Shown here: positions 9,509 through 18,357 of the stretch, one piece after another
Position numbering within the stretch: position 1 is the stretch's first letter
How the letters are laid out: every line of letters begins with the position of its first letter
Assembly (NCBI RefSeq): GCF_023631325.1
Contig: NZ_JALQDG010000026.1
Span: 123,666-187,665 of the forward strand
Reading direction: 5' to 3'
DNA length: 64,000 nt
Source of the DNA: Caballeronia sp. INDeC2
GTDB taxonomy: Bacteria > Pseudomonadota > Gammaproteobacteria > Burkholderiales > Burkholderiaceae
The notes under the pieces: generated by a model
Databases searched by the model: none
The model's input: only the letters and a program-made list of their open reading frames with translations
Told to the model about the DNA's origin: nothing
Program-made: the position numbers and the translations under genes

Positions 9509-10147
9509 ATGACATTCGATTTCGCTTTTGCGATGAAGGTGTTCGCCGCAATGTTTGCGATCATGAATCCGATCGCAGACATTCCTGTGCTCCTGTCGCT
9601 GACTCAGGGCGACCGAAGCGGAAAAGCAACGTGTTGCACTGGTTACGCTCATTGGCGTTGTTATCGGGTGTGCGGTGTCCGTAAGCCTTGGCGGTGCCGT
9701 CTTACGCTTGTTTGGCGTCACCATCGACGGGTTTCGCTTGCGGGCGGCTTACTGGTCTTATTGATCGCGCTCAATATGCTCCACGGCACGGCGAGCCCGC
9801 AACATCATCCGAACGAAAAAGAAATGAGCCCGACCGCAGCGCCTTCGTCGGTAGCCATCTATCGGTTGACCGTCCCGCTACTCGTCGGGCCCGGAACGAT
9901 CTCCACGTTGATCGTCTTTGGGCATACAGCCGCAACCGAGCGCAAACTGCCCAGCCTGACGATCGGGCTCTCCGTATTCTTGCTCGTGCTCGTGCTCGTG
10001 CTCGCGATCACGCTGCTTTCTGCACCGTTCATTGCAAAATATTTATCTGCAAAGGCGATCGCCATCACGCAAAGGTTGATGGGCATGATCTTGGCGGCGA
10101 TCGCAATGGAAATGATGGTCAGCAGCCTTCAGGCTTTCTTCAAGTGA
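9509..10147 (+). pseudogene. MarC-family membrane protein gene with two compensating frameshifts
   Basis: From the ATG at 9509 the start MTFDFAFAMKVFAAMFAIMN and the C-terminal 135 codons match the MarC/UPF0056 family of six-helix inner-membrane proteins. Between about 9614 and 9739 this frame gives nonsense (CCTGYAHWRCYRVCG). The neighbouring frame over the same bases gives the expected membrane helix, AEKQRVALVTLIGVVIGCAV and GGAVLRLFGVTIDGFRL. One extra base near 9614 and one missing base near 9739 explain this. The reading frame stays open for 213 codons, so an altered protein could still be made, but about 40 residues covering a membrane segment are scrambled. A paired sequencing error is possible. 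Confidence 0.75.
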
Positions 10148-10184
10148 ACGGCGCGAGCGCTTCATCGACGATCGGCGGGCAGAC

Positions 10185-10532
10185 TCAGGCAGCGCAGGAC
10201 GCCTCGCCACGATCGCCATAACGGGCGAGCCGCTTGCGCAACGCGTCGATCTGATCGAGCAGATCCAGCGCGAGCGCCACGCCGGGCGCGTTCACTTCCA
10301 GATCGGCGCTCAGATGTTGCGCCGTGATGGCGCGACGCACGCACGTGCCGCTGAACCGCCATTCCTCCATGCGCGCGCCCTGTGGCTCGAACGCGCCTTC
10401 CGCGACCCATCGGGCAAAATCATCGCGCGATGCGCCGGTAATGTGGCATAGCTCAACCAGCGTGAACTCGATGCGTTCCTCGACAATCTCGCCTTGCAGA
10501 TAAGAAGGATCGTTTCCGTTCATGATGATCAT
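10185..10532 (-). CDS. cbpM: Chaperone modulatory protein CbpM
   Basis: The 115-residue protein has the MerR-like helix-turn-helix fold of CbpM (FTLVELCHITGASRDDFARW at about 23-42, then EGAFEPQG and EWRFSGTCVRRA). The C-terminal half (DLLDQIDALRKRLARYGD) is a helical region. CbpM binds and inhibits the J-domain of the DnaJ homologue CbpA. The ATG at 10532 overlaps the ancestral cbpA stop codon (10531-10529) by the ATGA arrangement, the usual cbpA-cbpM operon. Here cbpA is destroyed, so this modulator has probably lost its partner and its native transcription. Confidence 0.85.
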   Translation of the reverse strand: MIIMNGNDPSYLQGEIVEERIEFTLVELCHITGASRDDFARWVAEGAFEPQGARMEEWRFSGTCVRRAITAQHLSADLEVNAPGVALALDLLDQIDALRKRLARYGDRGEASCAA

Positions 10533-11036
10533 CCGTAAAAATGCGCGCGCGGATCGAACTCGAACGCCTCGCGCATCCTGGCGTACGCGGCTCTTTCAGC
10601 GTCGGTATCCGCGGGCGGCAGCACGATGCCCAGCATCACTTAGAAGTCGCCGGGCGGATTGTCGGGAATGCCGCGCCTCTTGAGCCTGAGACGCCGGCCG
10701 GCCGACGACCCCGCGGGAACGGTCACAGTGACGTCCCCCGAGGGCGTGGGAACGACGACTTCGGCGCCAAGCGCTGCTTCCCACGGCGCCAGGGGAAGAT
10801 CGGTCGTCACATCCCGGCCGTCGACGCGGTATCGCTTGGGCGTGTCGAGCGCGATCTCCAGATACAGGTCGCCGCGCGGCGCGTTGCCGATGCCCACGCC
10901 GCCCTGAGCTGCGAGCCGCAGCCGCTGACCGTCGAGGATGCCCTTTGGTATGGCGACATCGAGCGTGCGCGTTTGATACGTGACGCGCCCCTGATCGTCG
11001 ATCACGGGCGTTTGCAGCGTCACGGTCCGTTGCGCG

Positions 11037-12540
11037 TGCATTGACTCAGGTTTTTTGTTACCGAGCTAGGCTCGTTGCCTCAAGTATTTTGCTACCTGTC
11101 AGACGGCAGGCGGGGGCGACTTATGACGAGGCGGCTCAGCATGACAACAAGACGGGAATTGATCGAGGCAGTTGGAGAGCGGTACCGCCGCTCCGAACGG
11201 AACGACAAGCGCCAGATCTTGGACGAATTCGTTGAATTGACGGGCTATCATCGTAAGCACGCAATCCGAGTTCTGTGCCGAGAGGCGCAGCCGCCGAGGG
11301 CGAAGCCAGGCCCGCAGCGGCGCTATGACGATGACGTTCGTGCCGCGCTGATCATCTTATGGAAGGCTGCTGACCGGATTTGCGGCAGACGCATGAAGGC
11401 GCTCATCCCGACACTGATCGACTCGATGACACGGCATGGTCATCTGTCGCTGCCGAAGGATCTACGCCAGCGGCTCAAGCAGATAAGCGCCGCGACCATT
11501 GATCGGCTGCTGCGGGATGTGCGCGAGCAAGCCTTCAGCGGCCAGCGCCGGCGAGCCGGCGGAATCGGCAATGTGATTCGCCGCGCGGTGCCGATCAGGA
11601 CCTTCACTGACTGGAACGACCCGCTACCCGGTTATCTGGAGGTTGATTTCTTTGAGCACTGCGGTGGCACCAAGATCGGCGGCGACTTTGTACACAGCTT
11701 CGTGATGACGGATATCGCAACGGGTTGGACCGAGTGTCTCGCTATGCCGTTTCGCAGCAGCGCGTTCGTTCTTGAGCACATCGAGCAGGTGAGCGCTGCC
11801 TTACCGTTTCCGTTGCGTGGTCTGGACTGCGATAACGATAGCGCCTTCATGAACGCGGCTGTCTTCGACATTCAAACTGAAATCGAAGACTCGTCACGGC
11901 GCCAAGGTGACGAAGCGCTATGAGGCACCGTTGACGCCGCTTGAGCGCGTCTTGCGGTCCCCATCTATTCCCGAGGCGACCAAACGTAGCCTTCGCGCGC
12001 GGTTTCGTAGGCTCGATCCATTGGATCTCCTGCATCGAATCCGCGAAGCACAACAGCGCGTTGCACAAAGCAGCGCTTCTGGCGGTCTGCCAGCGTCGAC
12101 ACAGACAGCACCTGAGGTTCCACTCTCCGATTTCCTGTCGAGTCTTGGTGCCGCGTGGCAAGCCGGCGAGATCCGACCGACGCATCACCGCAAAGCGCGC
12201 GTCCCACATGACTGGCGCACTCGCGAAGATCCGTTCGAACATACCTGGCCGAAGATACTGGAGTGGCTCGAAACCGAGCCCGGCATTACCGCAAAGCAGC
12301 TATACGAGCGCCTCACCGCAATGGCTCCCACGCTGTATTCCGGCGCGCAACTACGCACCCTGCAGCGCCGGGTGAAAGTGTGGCGATCGGATCGAGCGAG
12401 GGAGCTGGTGACCCGGATACTCAGCGGCGCCGACGCCGAAGTGGTGAGGGCTGACGCTGCTACGCAGCGCCAGCCCTCATCACAAAACGATTCGGCGGTG
12501 ACAACTAGCCGGGAGTAACATCATTCCGTGAGGCAACACG
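11037..12540 (+). mobile_element. ISNCY-like insertion sequence inside cbpA, internally deleted
   Basis: The ends are defined by restoring cbpA. A GCGCG at 11032-11036 is repeated at 12541-12545 and reads as a 5-bp target duplication, regenerating the Gly-Ala-Gln codons of cbpA. The inner ends are imperfect inverted repeats (ttgactcagg...tgttac on the left; on the right, reading inward on the minus strand, ttgcctcacgg...tgttac). A second copy of the left motif, cctcaagtattttgctacc, follows 32 bases further in, as if the transposase binds tandem sites. The element carries one transposase gene with an internal deletion. Confidence 0.75.
11123..12518 (+). pseudogene. ISNCY-like DDE transposase with internal deletion
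   Basis: The first part (from the ATG at 11123 after ggcggggg) has an N-terminal helix-turn-helix region (TTRRELIEAVGERYRRSERN) and a DDE domain with YLEVDFFEHCGGTKIGGDF (first Asp) and LRGLDCDNDSAFMNAAVFD (second Asp). Right after this, at about 11870, the frame breaks. The adjacent frame continues as FKLKSKTRHGAKVTKRYEAP and a normal C-terminal domain to 12518. In full-length relatives some 50-70 residues including the catalytic Glu separate these two segments, so roughly 150-210 bases have been deleted out of frame. The enzyme is inactive; the element could move only if a related transposase acted on its ends. Confidence 0.75.
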
Positions 12541-12964
12541 GCGCGCCATGGTAGATGTCGTCCAGGCTGACGGATACCCTCGCGTGGAGGTCTTCGCCCG
12601 GCCACTCGGGCTCGTAGGAGTGCGCTGAACGGCGCGCGCGCGTGCCGAACATGTCGGTGAAGAAGTCGTCGGCGTCCTGCGCGCCGCCCGCGTCGTATTC
12701 GTAACTGCCGCTGACGTCGGGACGCGGGCGGATTTCGTCGCCGTCCTTGAAGCGGGTGCCGAGGGCATCGAATGCCGCTCGCTTCTCGGGGTCCTTGAGC
12801 ACCTGATAGGCTTCGCCGACTTCCTTGAAACGCGCTTCGGCTTCGGCGTCCTTGTTGAGATCCGGATGAAACTTGCGCGCGAGCTTGCGATGAGCGATCT
12901 TGATCTCCGCTTCGGTCGCCGTTCGTGGCACGCCCATGACGGCGTAATAGTCCTTGTATCTCAT

Positions 12965-13549
12965 CGTTTCCCTTATCGTCCAGTCTATCGACTTGGACTA
13001 GAAGCGCGGCGATGATGCAGGTGCTGCGACTGCTACTACTATACAGAATGTGCAAAAACGTGTTCTTGACATGTTTGGTCGGCAAAGGGCCAGCATGCCG
13101 TGTACGCGAGAGCAATCGTCCATGGTAGCCCGCGTACAAGTTATTCCCATCGCCGTCATCAGCCTTTCGCTGCCAGGACACTTTTTGCGCCAGTCGCATT
13201 CACAAGTGCTTCGCGTCCGGAGAAGACCGGCGTCACGCGCGAGCCATCAACCAGCTTGCGAATCCCACCGCAATCGAATGTCGCATGCCGACATTTCCGG
13301 GGTAGCTTGGCCAACACCGATAAGCGGAGGGTCGGCGTCATCACCTTGCAGACAGACCATGTGGCCAACGGATGAATGCGCATCGCCGGGTCATTGGCTT
13401 CAGCGTACCGCGCGATGCGAATTCAATATATAAGAATGGAAAACGTCATCTTCGGCGCGCCGCAGAAGGTCTGCTCGCATATGCCTCCTTGACGCTCTTA
13501 TATTGGCATCCGGCGGTAAATCAGCGTTGCCATTTTTTTGGACCTGACC
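12965..13549. other. Intergenic between cbpA 5' end and putA remnant
   Basis: The first about 60 bases hold the cbpA leader on the minus strand. The rest contains short frames on both strands without recognisable domains. One minus-strand frame (13383-13159) reads VDGSRVTPVFSGREALVNAT near its end and could be a gene relic, but no family is evident. No terminator or operator was identified. Confidence 0.35.
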
Positions 13550-14452
13550 TGATCGCCGCGCATTCTGCGCGAGGCGGGCGTGCCCACGGGCGCGGTGCAA
13601 CTGCTGCCGGGCCACGGCGAAACCGTGGGCGCGGCGCTCGACGCCGATCCGCGCACGCGCGCCGTCATGTTCACGGGCTCGACGGAATTCGCGCGCCTCA
13701 TCAACAAGACGCTTTCCGAGCGCCTCGATCCGGACGGCCGCCCGATTCCGCTGATCACCGAAACCGGCGGCCAGAACGCGATGATCATCGATTCGTCGGC
13801 GCTCGCGGAACAAGTGGTCGCGGACGTGCTGCAGTCGTCGTTCGATTCTGCGGGTCAACGCTGCTCGGCGCTGCGCGTGCTGTTCCTGCAAGAGGATGTC
13901 GCCGATCGCACGCTCGAAATGCTGACCGGCGCGATGAACCAGCTCGCGGTCGGCAATCCGGATCGCCTGTCGACGGACGTCAGCCCGGTGATCGACGCGG
14001 ACGCGAAGCACGGCATCGACGCGCATATCGCGGGCATGCGCGACAAGGGCCGCAACGTCACGCAACTGCCGCTGCCGGACATGTGCGGGCAGGGCACGTT
14101 CGTGCCGCCGACGCTGATCGAGCTCGACAGCATCGACGAATTGAAGCGCGAAGTGTTCGACCCGGTGCTTCACGTGGTGCGGTATCGCCGTTCGAACTTC
14201 GATAAACTCCTCGACCAAATTCGCTCGACGGGCTATGGACTCACGCTCGGCATCCATAAGCGGATCGACGAAACCATCGCGCATGTGATCGCGCGATCGC
14301 AAGTGGGCAACATCTACGTCAACCGGAATGTGGTCGGCGTGCAGCCGTTCGGCGGCGAAGACTACGCGCTCGAACGTCTGCTGACGGAGCGTTCGGTGAG
14401 CGTGAACACGGCGGCGGCGGGCGGTAATGCGAATTTGAAGACGATTGCCTGA
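13550..14452 (+). pseudogene. putA: putA 3' remnant (P5C dehydrogenase domain)
   Basis: From about 13558 the translation gives RILREAGVPTGAVQLLPGHG, VMFTGSTEFARLINKTL, ITETGGQNAMIIDSSALAEQ, DVLQSSFDSAGQRCSALRVL (catalytic Cys of the aldehyde dehydrogenase domain) and GNIYVNRNVVGVQPFGGE. This is the C-terminal glutamate-semialdehyde dehydrogenase domain of trifunctional PutA. The proline dehydrogenase and DNA-binding parts are missing, and the fragment starts inside a sentence-like homology without start codon or ribosome-binding site. After GVQPFGGE it jumps to DYALERLLTERSVSVNTAAA; the usual GLSGTGPKAGGP loop is deleted in frame. It is a relic that cannot make PutA. Confidence 0.85.
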
Positions 14453-14496
14453 CCCGGAATCATATACATCGGAATGCGAATCAAATCGACAAGTCG

Positions 14497-15666
14497 ATGA
14501 AGAGCCACCTGAGTATCAGCGATTTCGAGGCCAGCGGGCGCTGGCGTTTGCCCAAGGGATGGTTCGAGTACATCGCGCGTGGAACCGAGGGCGAACACAA
14601 TCTTCGCGCCATGTACAGTAGGCTGGAATCGCTTTGTCTCAGGCAAAGGATTCTGAGAGACGTATCGAAAACAAGCCTGTCGACTTCGGTGCTTGGTCAC
14701 GATCTTTCGCTACCGGTGATTGTCGCCCCGACGGCCGTAGCGGGCCTGATGTGGCACGACGGCGAAGTGCAACTGGGCAGGGCAGCCAGGGACGCGGGCA
14801 TACCGTTTTGTGTCTCGACACAGTCGATGACCTCGATCGAAGACATCGCTGAGCGCGCGGCCGGTGCCGACCTATGGTTCCAGCTTTATATATTCGAAGA
14901 TCGAAAGCTGACCAAGGGTATCTTGGAGCGAGCGAAAAGCGGCGGTGTCGATTCGATCGCATTGACCGCTGATACGCCGAGATCTCCCAAGAAAGAGTGA
15001 AACATCAGGAATGGTTTCGGCATTCCGCTGACACCTTCGATCGCCGGCGCGTTGGACGTGATTTCACATCCGGCGTGGCTGTTCTCCGTGCTCTTGCGTT
15101 ATCTTGCGACCAGCGGCCTGCCGACCTATGGCACTATCCGGCCGAGTTTCGAACCGGCATAGGGCGAGTGGCCGTCGCGGAAAACGTGAAACTTGCGGCG
15201 TCGTTGACCTGGAAAGACGTGGAAGAAATACGGCGTTTCTGGAAAGGTAACCTTATCGTCAAGGGCGTGCTCGACCTGGAAGACGCAAGGCTCGCTGTGG
15301 CGCATGGCCGCGACGGCATCGTGATTTCCAGTCATGGAGGACGAAACTTCGATTCGGGCTCGACGGTGGTTGACCGACTGCCTGAAATCGCCGAAGCGCT
15401 CGGAAACAAGACGGCCATCCTGGCGGACAGCGGCGTCCGGCGAGGCAGCGACGTCGTGAAGTACTTGAGCCTCAGTGCGGAAGCGGTCCTCTGCGGTCGA
15501 GCGCCGCTTTACGGCGTGGGCGGCGGCCGGAGCACCGGGCGCATCGGCGGTGCTGAAACTGCTGGAAGAGGAGATCGATCATTGCCTCGCGTTTTGCGGA
15601 ATAGACGATGTTCGATCAGTGAGTTGGTCGGTAAGGCGGGCGCCGTTCAGCCCGAAGCGGATTTGA
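14497..15666 (+). pseudogene. FMN-dependent alpha-hydroxy-acid dehydrogenase, multiply disrupted
   Basis: The first 167 codons match the N-terminal half of the lactate/mandelate dehydrogenase family (VIVAPTAVAGLMWHDGEVQL, STQSMTSIEDIAERA, DLWFQLYIFEDR). A TGA at 14998-15000 interrupts KKE/NIRNGFGIPLTPSIAGAL. A missing base near 15131 shifts the frame before YPAEFRTGIGRVAVAENV. The next part keeps the FMN/active-site pattern NLIVKGVLDLEDARLA, IVISSHGGRNFDSG and ILADSGVRRGSDVVKYL. A second shift near 15527 leads to the tail GAPGASAVLKLLEEEIDH. Three independent lesions show long decay. Confidence 0.85.
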
Positions 15667-15704
15667 ATGTGTCCATGGACGGCTAACCAGAAACGGGAGA
15701 TACC

Positions 15705-16001
15705 ATGACGAAGCAGACTGATCCGACCGTACACCTGATGTTCGCTCGCGCGACGCATTTCTATCCGGGCTGCATGATCGTCGTGAAAGACCTGCCGCCC
15801 GCCGTGGGCCGGCGCGGTGCGGTGGCCGTCGAAATGTCGGATGGGGCTGGAGTGAACGGAACGTGCGTGCTCCTTCAGGACGACACCCTGGAACTGAATA
15901 TCGATTCCTCGGTAACGGCGAAGGGCACAGCGATCAAGGCGAAGCAATGGACCTTGCGTTGTATCGATGAAAAGAGCGCGCTCTGGAAGGTGGTTGCGTG
16001 A
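15705..16001 (+). CDS. Small hypothetical protein (98 aa)
   Basis: A complete small frame starts at an ATG with acgggagat just upstream, an adequate ribosome-binding site. The product has no signal peptide or membrane segment. It looks like a compact beta-rich protein (THFYPGCMIVVKDLPPAVGR, then LLQDDTLELNIDSSVTAKGT and IKAKQWTLRCIDEKSALWKV). No family is recognised. It starts 38 bases after the decayed hydroxy-acid dehydrogenase, so it may be a survivor of the same operon. Confidence 0.5.
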   Translation: MTKQTDPTVHLMFARATHFYPGCMIVVKDLPPAVGRRGAVAVEMSDGAGVNGTCVLLQDDTLELNIDSSVTAKGTAIKAKQWTLRCIDEKSALWKVVA

Positions 16002-16380
16002 CGTTTTTGTCCGCGTCCCCGGCACTGCGCGATGCACGCGCGCCGGGCAGCCCGTTCCGACGACAGCCGAACTGGATATGCCGCGTCATCCAACCGGTTC
16101 GCCGAGATCGAGCATCAGTCGATTGGTCCAAGCGATGATCGCTACGAGAATGGTTATCCTGTGCGGACAGGGATAGCGGCACGCTCATGAGGCGGACCTC
16201 TGTAATGCGGTAACCAACCCGCGGATATCAGCGTGATCCACCGTCGATGTTACTGCTGCGTCGCCCTCAGGAAATTCGATACGCCTATGGAACAAACAAA
16301 GACAAATTCCCGTTGATATTGAAAGTCATATCAGCGCGAATTTCTCCGCACGTAGCGCGACGGAACGAAAGGGGTCACGC
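16002..16380. other. Intergenic, no supported gene
   Basis: No frame on either strand shows domain-like sequence. The sequence runs into a perfect inverted repeat at 16381 and mobile-element fragments after that, so part of it may be the outer region of an insertion sequence. Confidence 0.3.
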
Positions 16381-16411
16381 TTGCGTCCGCAACCAACACT
16401 TGCGGACGCAA
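16381..16411. repeat. Perfect 12-bp inverted repeat
   Basis: ttgcgtccgcaa at 16381-16392 and ttgcggacgcaa at 16400-16411 are exact reverse complements around the 7-base loop ccaacac. There is no T-run, so a terminator role is unlikely. It sits just upstream of a fragment that may be the start of an IS66-type orfA. Confidence 0.85.
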
Positions 16412-16416
16412 CGACG

Positions 16417-16505
16417 ATGACGCCTGACACGATTGACCTCGAGTTTCTGCCGCTGAAGGTAACGCACGTTTCGCCAAAGGGCAAACGATCATTCGATCCG
16501 AGATT
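16417..16505 (+). pseudogene. Possible IS66-type orfA N-terminal fragment
   Basis: The codons from the ATG at 16417 give LEFLPLKVTHVSPKGKRSFD. This resembles the start of IS66 OrfA proteins in Burkholderia (a V-T-H-x-x-x-x-G-K-R-x-x-D pattern before the helix-turn-helix). The similarity ends near 16505, where unrelated DNA and then a group II intron tail begin. Short and unsupported by other IS66 parts, so tentative. Confidence 0.35.
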
Positions 16506-16537
16506 CCCGGTGCGCTTCACTGGCCCCTCTGCTGCGC

Positions 16538-16777
16538 TACGTCAATCAGACGTTGCTGGCTTGGGCGATGCGCAAGTTCAAGCGCTTTAAAGCTTTAAAG
16601 CTCACAAGATCCGGGCGAGCCAGTTTCTTCAGCAGCTTGCTGATACGCGTCCGGACCTTTTTCGTGCACTGGCGACGCGGTATGGTCGGTACGTTTGCCT
16701 GATAGGAGCGGTGTGAGTCGAGATGCTCATGCACCGTTCTACGAGAGTCTGGGGTGCGACTCCTCCGGGCTACTCTC
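16538..16777 (+). mobile_element. Group II intron 3' remnant, first (maturase tail plus domains V-VI)
   Basis: The frame from 16538 reads YVNQTLLAWAMRKFKRFKAL and ends VHWRRGMVGTFA with a stop at 16700-16702. This is the typical C terminus of bacterial group II intron maturases, with a small insertion/frame slip in the middle (the alternative frame gives SQFLQQLADTRPDLF). Immediately after the stop, 16705-16740 (ggagcggtgtgagtcga.. then ..tgcaccgttct) folds as a domain V hairpin with the AGC triad. The following tctggggtgcgactcctccgggctact is a domain VI-like hairpin ending near 16777. The 5' domains and most of the maturase are missing. Confidence 0.7.
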
Positions 16778-16820
16778 CCGTTCGGGCGGATGTACTCAGC
16801 GATAAAGGGGGCAGGCCCGT

Positions 16821-17310
16821 ATGGGTATGCGACGGTCGAAGAAGAGTATCCGGCGCATGATCGAAACGATTCATCCAATGACCGCTCTCAAGATGGCATG
16901 GCATGAGACCACGGAACTGGTGGGCAGGCTGAACCGCACGCTGCGCGGCTGGGCGAACTACTTCAACGCAGGGAGCGTAAGCCGAGCCTATCGCGCGCTC
17001 GACAGCTACACCGCAACGCGGTTGCGCCGGTGGTTACGCAACAAGCATAAGCTCAGGCGACGCAGGGGCGGGGGCTATCCACTCCCGCACCTTTACGGGC
17101 AATATGGGCTCGTACGGCTGAGCGCGCGCGGCGGCGTAGCCTGGCGTGTTTTGAAGCCGTGAGGTCTTGTCCGAGAGCCGGACGCGTTAGTAGCGCACGT
17201 CCGGTTCGGCGAGCGGGATGTGGAAACGGGGCTACGGTGAGGTTATTGGGGCGCCGCCAAACGAAAGGGGCGGCAACAGACACACTCAACCTACCGCTAC
17301 CGCGCCACAT
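16821..17310 (+). mobile_element. Group II intron 3' remnant, second and different type
   Basis: From 16821 to the TGA ending at 17162 a 113-codon frame gives the maturase X/endonuclease-proximal tail: [56 protein letters not shown]. Unlike the first remnant it belongs to the subgroup with the R-G-W-x-N-Y-F motif and Y-P-L-x-H-L-Y-G end. Domain V follows at 17175-17207, and the sequence after it up to about 17310 is the 3' end. Reverse transcriptase and 5' ribozyme domains are absent, so it cannot splice or move by itself. Confidence 0.75.
17175..17207 (+). ncRNA. Group II intron domain V hairpin
   Basis: The 33 bases start gagccggacgcg, have the tetraloop-like ttagtag turn, and end gcgcacgtccggttc, giving a long stem with the conserved AGC triad near the 5' side and a bulge. 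This is the catalytic centre of group II introns, here kept in a truncated copy 12 bases after the maturase stop. Confidence 0.75.
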
Positions 17311-17516
17311 CTCGACTCGACCGACAAGCGTTCATCGCGAGGCAGCGGACGTCCCAAGCGACCGAATGGCGCGTTGGTGACCTCGCGATACTGCATGCGC
17401 TTCTCGTCCATTGTCGCGATGATGATCACGCGAACCCCGGGAGCTGATCAGTCGGGCGCGCTCGACAAGTCGACGCACGCTCGTGCGTTAGAATGCCTCG
17501 TTGAAAGGCTCCCCCA

Positions 17517-18176
17517 ATGGATCAACTGAGGAAAGATTCCGTGGCGCAAAACGGTCAAGCAAGACTCAAACGAACGCGCCCTGAAGTGATGGACGCGATC
17601 CGCGACGCTGCCATCGCGGAGTTCGCGTCGCACGGTCTGAAGGGTGCTTCGACGCAAAGCATTGCCGAGCGTGCGGGACTCTCAAAAGCCCAGCTTCACT
17701 ACTACATCGAGAGCAAGGAAGATCTCTACGAAAAGATCCTCCAGCATGTGGTCGATGAATGGACCCGCGTGTTCTCGTTCGGCGACGTCGAACTCGGTCC
17801 GCGCCGCGTGCTGTCTGACTATGTGCGCAAGAAGCTCGAGTTCTCCTTCGAGCAACCGCTGCTTTCACGTATCTTCGCCAACGAAATGATGCGCGGGGCG
17901 CCCGTGCTGATGCCGATGATGAGCCGCCCGCGCACTCGCACCGCGCACGCGGTGGAATGCATCAACAATTGGATCGAGCAGAATCTGATGCGCCCGCTCG
18001 ACCCGATGCTGTTGATGATGAACATCTGGTCGCTCACGCAGTACTTCGCCGACTTCGAATATCAGGCGCGCTACATGTTGCGTGTGAAGGAGGGCCACGC
18101 ACTCGACCAGTCGCACATCATTGAGGAAGTGACGACCTTCGTCATGCACGGCTGCGGGATTTCCCTCACGGACTGA
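17517..18176 (+). CDS. RutR-like TetR-family regulator
   Basis: The 219-residue protein has an N-terminal TetR helix-turn-helix (QSIAERAGLSKAQLHYYIES at about 45-64). Its C-terminal ligand domain is close in pattern to E. coli RutR (YcdC_C type): KLEFSFEQPLLSRIFANEMM, RGAPVLM, NIWSLTQYFADFEYQ. RutR senses uracil/thymine and represses or activates pyrimidine genes. The gene is monocistronic and is followed by an intergenic region with an operator-like palindrome overlapping the promoter of the next operon. It is therefore probably the local regulator of the hydrolase/transport operon at 18.5-27.8 kb. The ligand is inferred only from family resemblance. Confidence 0.85.
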   Translation: MDQLRKDSVAQNGQARLKRTRPEVMDAIRDAAIAEFASHGLKGASTQSIAERAGLSKAQLHYYIESKEDLYEKILQHVVDEWTRVFSFGDVELGPRRVLSDYVRKKLEFSFEQPLLSRIFANEMMRGAPVLMPMMSRPRTRTAHAVECINNWIEQNLMRPLDPMLLMMNIWSLTQYFADFEYQARYMLRVKEGHALDQSHIIEEVTTFVMHGCGISLTD

Positions 18177-18357
18177 ACACCGCGCCGCTCTCCTTGCGCG
18201 ATGCGTCAAGCCTTCGGGACAGCGCGTCACGTCTGCCGGCAAGGCCTCGCAGGTTCGCTAGCGAAATGGTCGACGGCTTCCTGCCGCATTGCACTGCGTC
18301 CTTCAGGAGGGCTCGCGCCTCACGGTGCGCTGCCAAAAAAACTGTCAACCGGAAAAT

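Larger units (their letters stand above)
10529..12964 (-). pseudogene. cbpA: cbpA (DnaJ-like co-chaperone), split by an insertion sequence
   Basis: The 5' part (12964 to about 12541) encodes a J-domain with the HPD motif ([10 protein letters not shown]), a linker and the start of the substrate-binding region, [19 protein letters not shown]. The 3' part resumes at about 11036 with QRTVTLQTPVIDDQGRVTYQ and the two beta domains (GDLYLEIALDTPKRYRVDG, PWEAALGAEVVVPTPSGDV). Between them lies an insertion sequence (11037-12540). A second lesion is a TAA at 10642-10640 in place of the aromatic codon expected after RRGIPDNPPGDF. Beyond it the same frame continues VMLGIVLPPADTDAERAAYA to the ancestral TGA at 10531-10529, which overlaps cbpM. 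The 5' fragment keeps its start (aaggga upstream) and might still yield a free J-domain. Confidence 0.9.

Noticed and set aside
13159..13383. Minus-strand frame before the putA remnant
   Set aside because: The last residues look protein-like but no family could be named and there is no start signal; left as unannotated.
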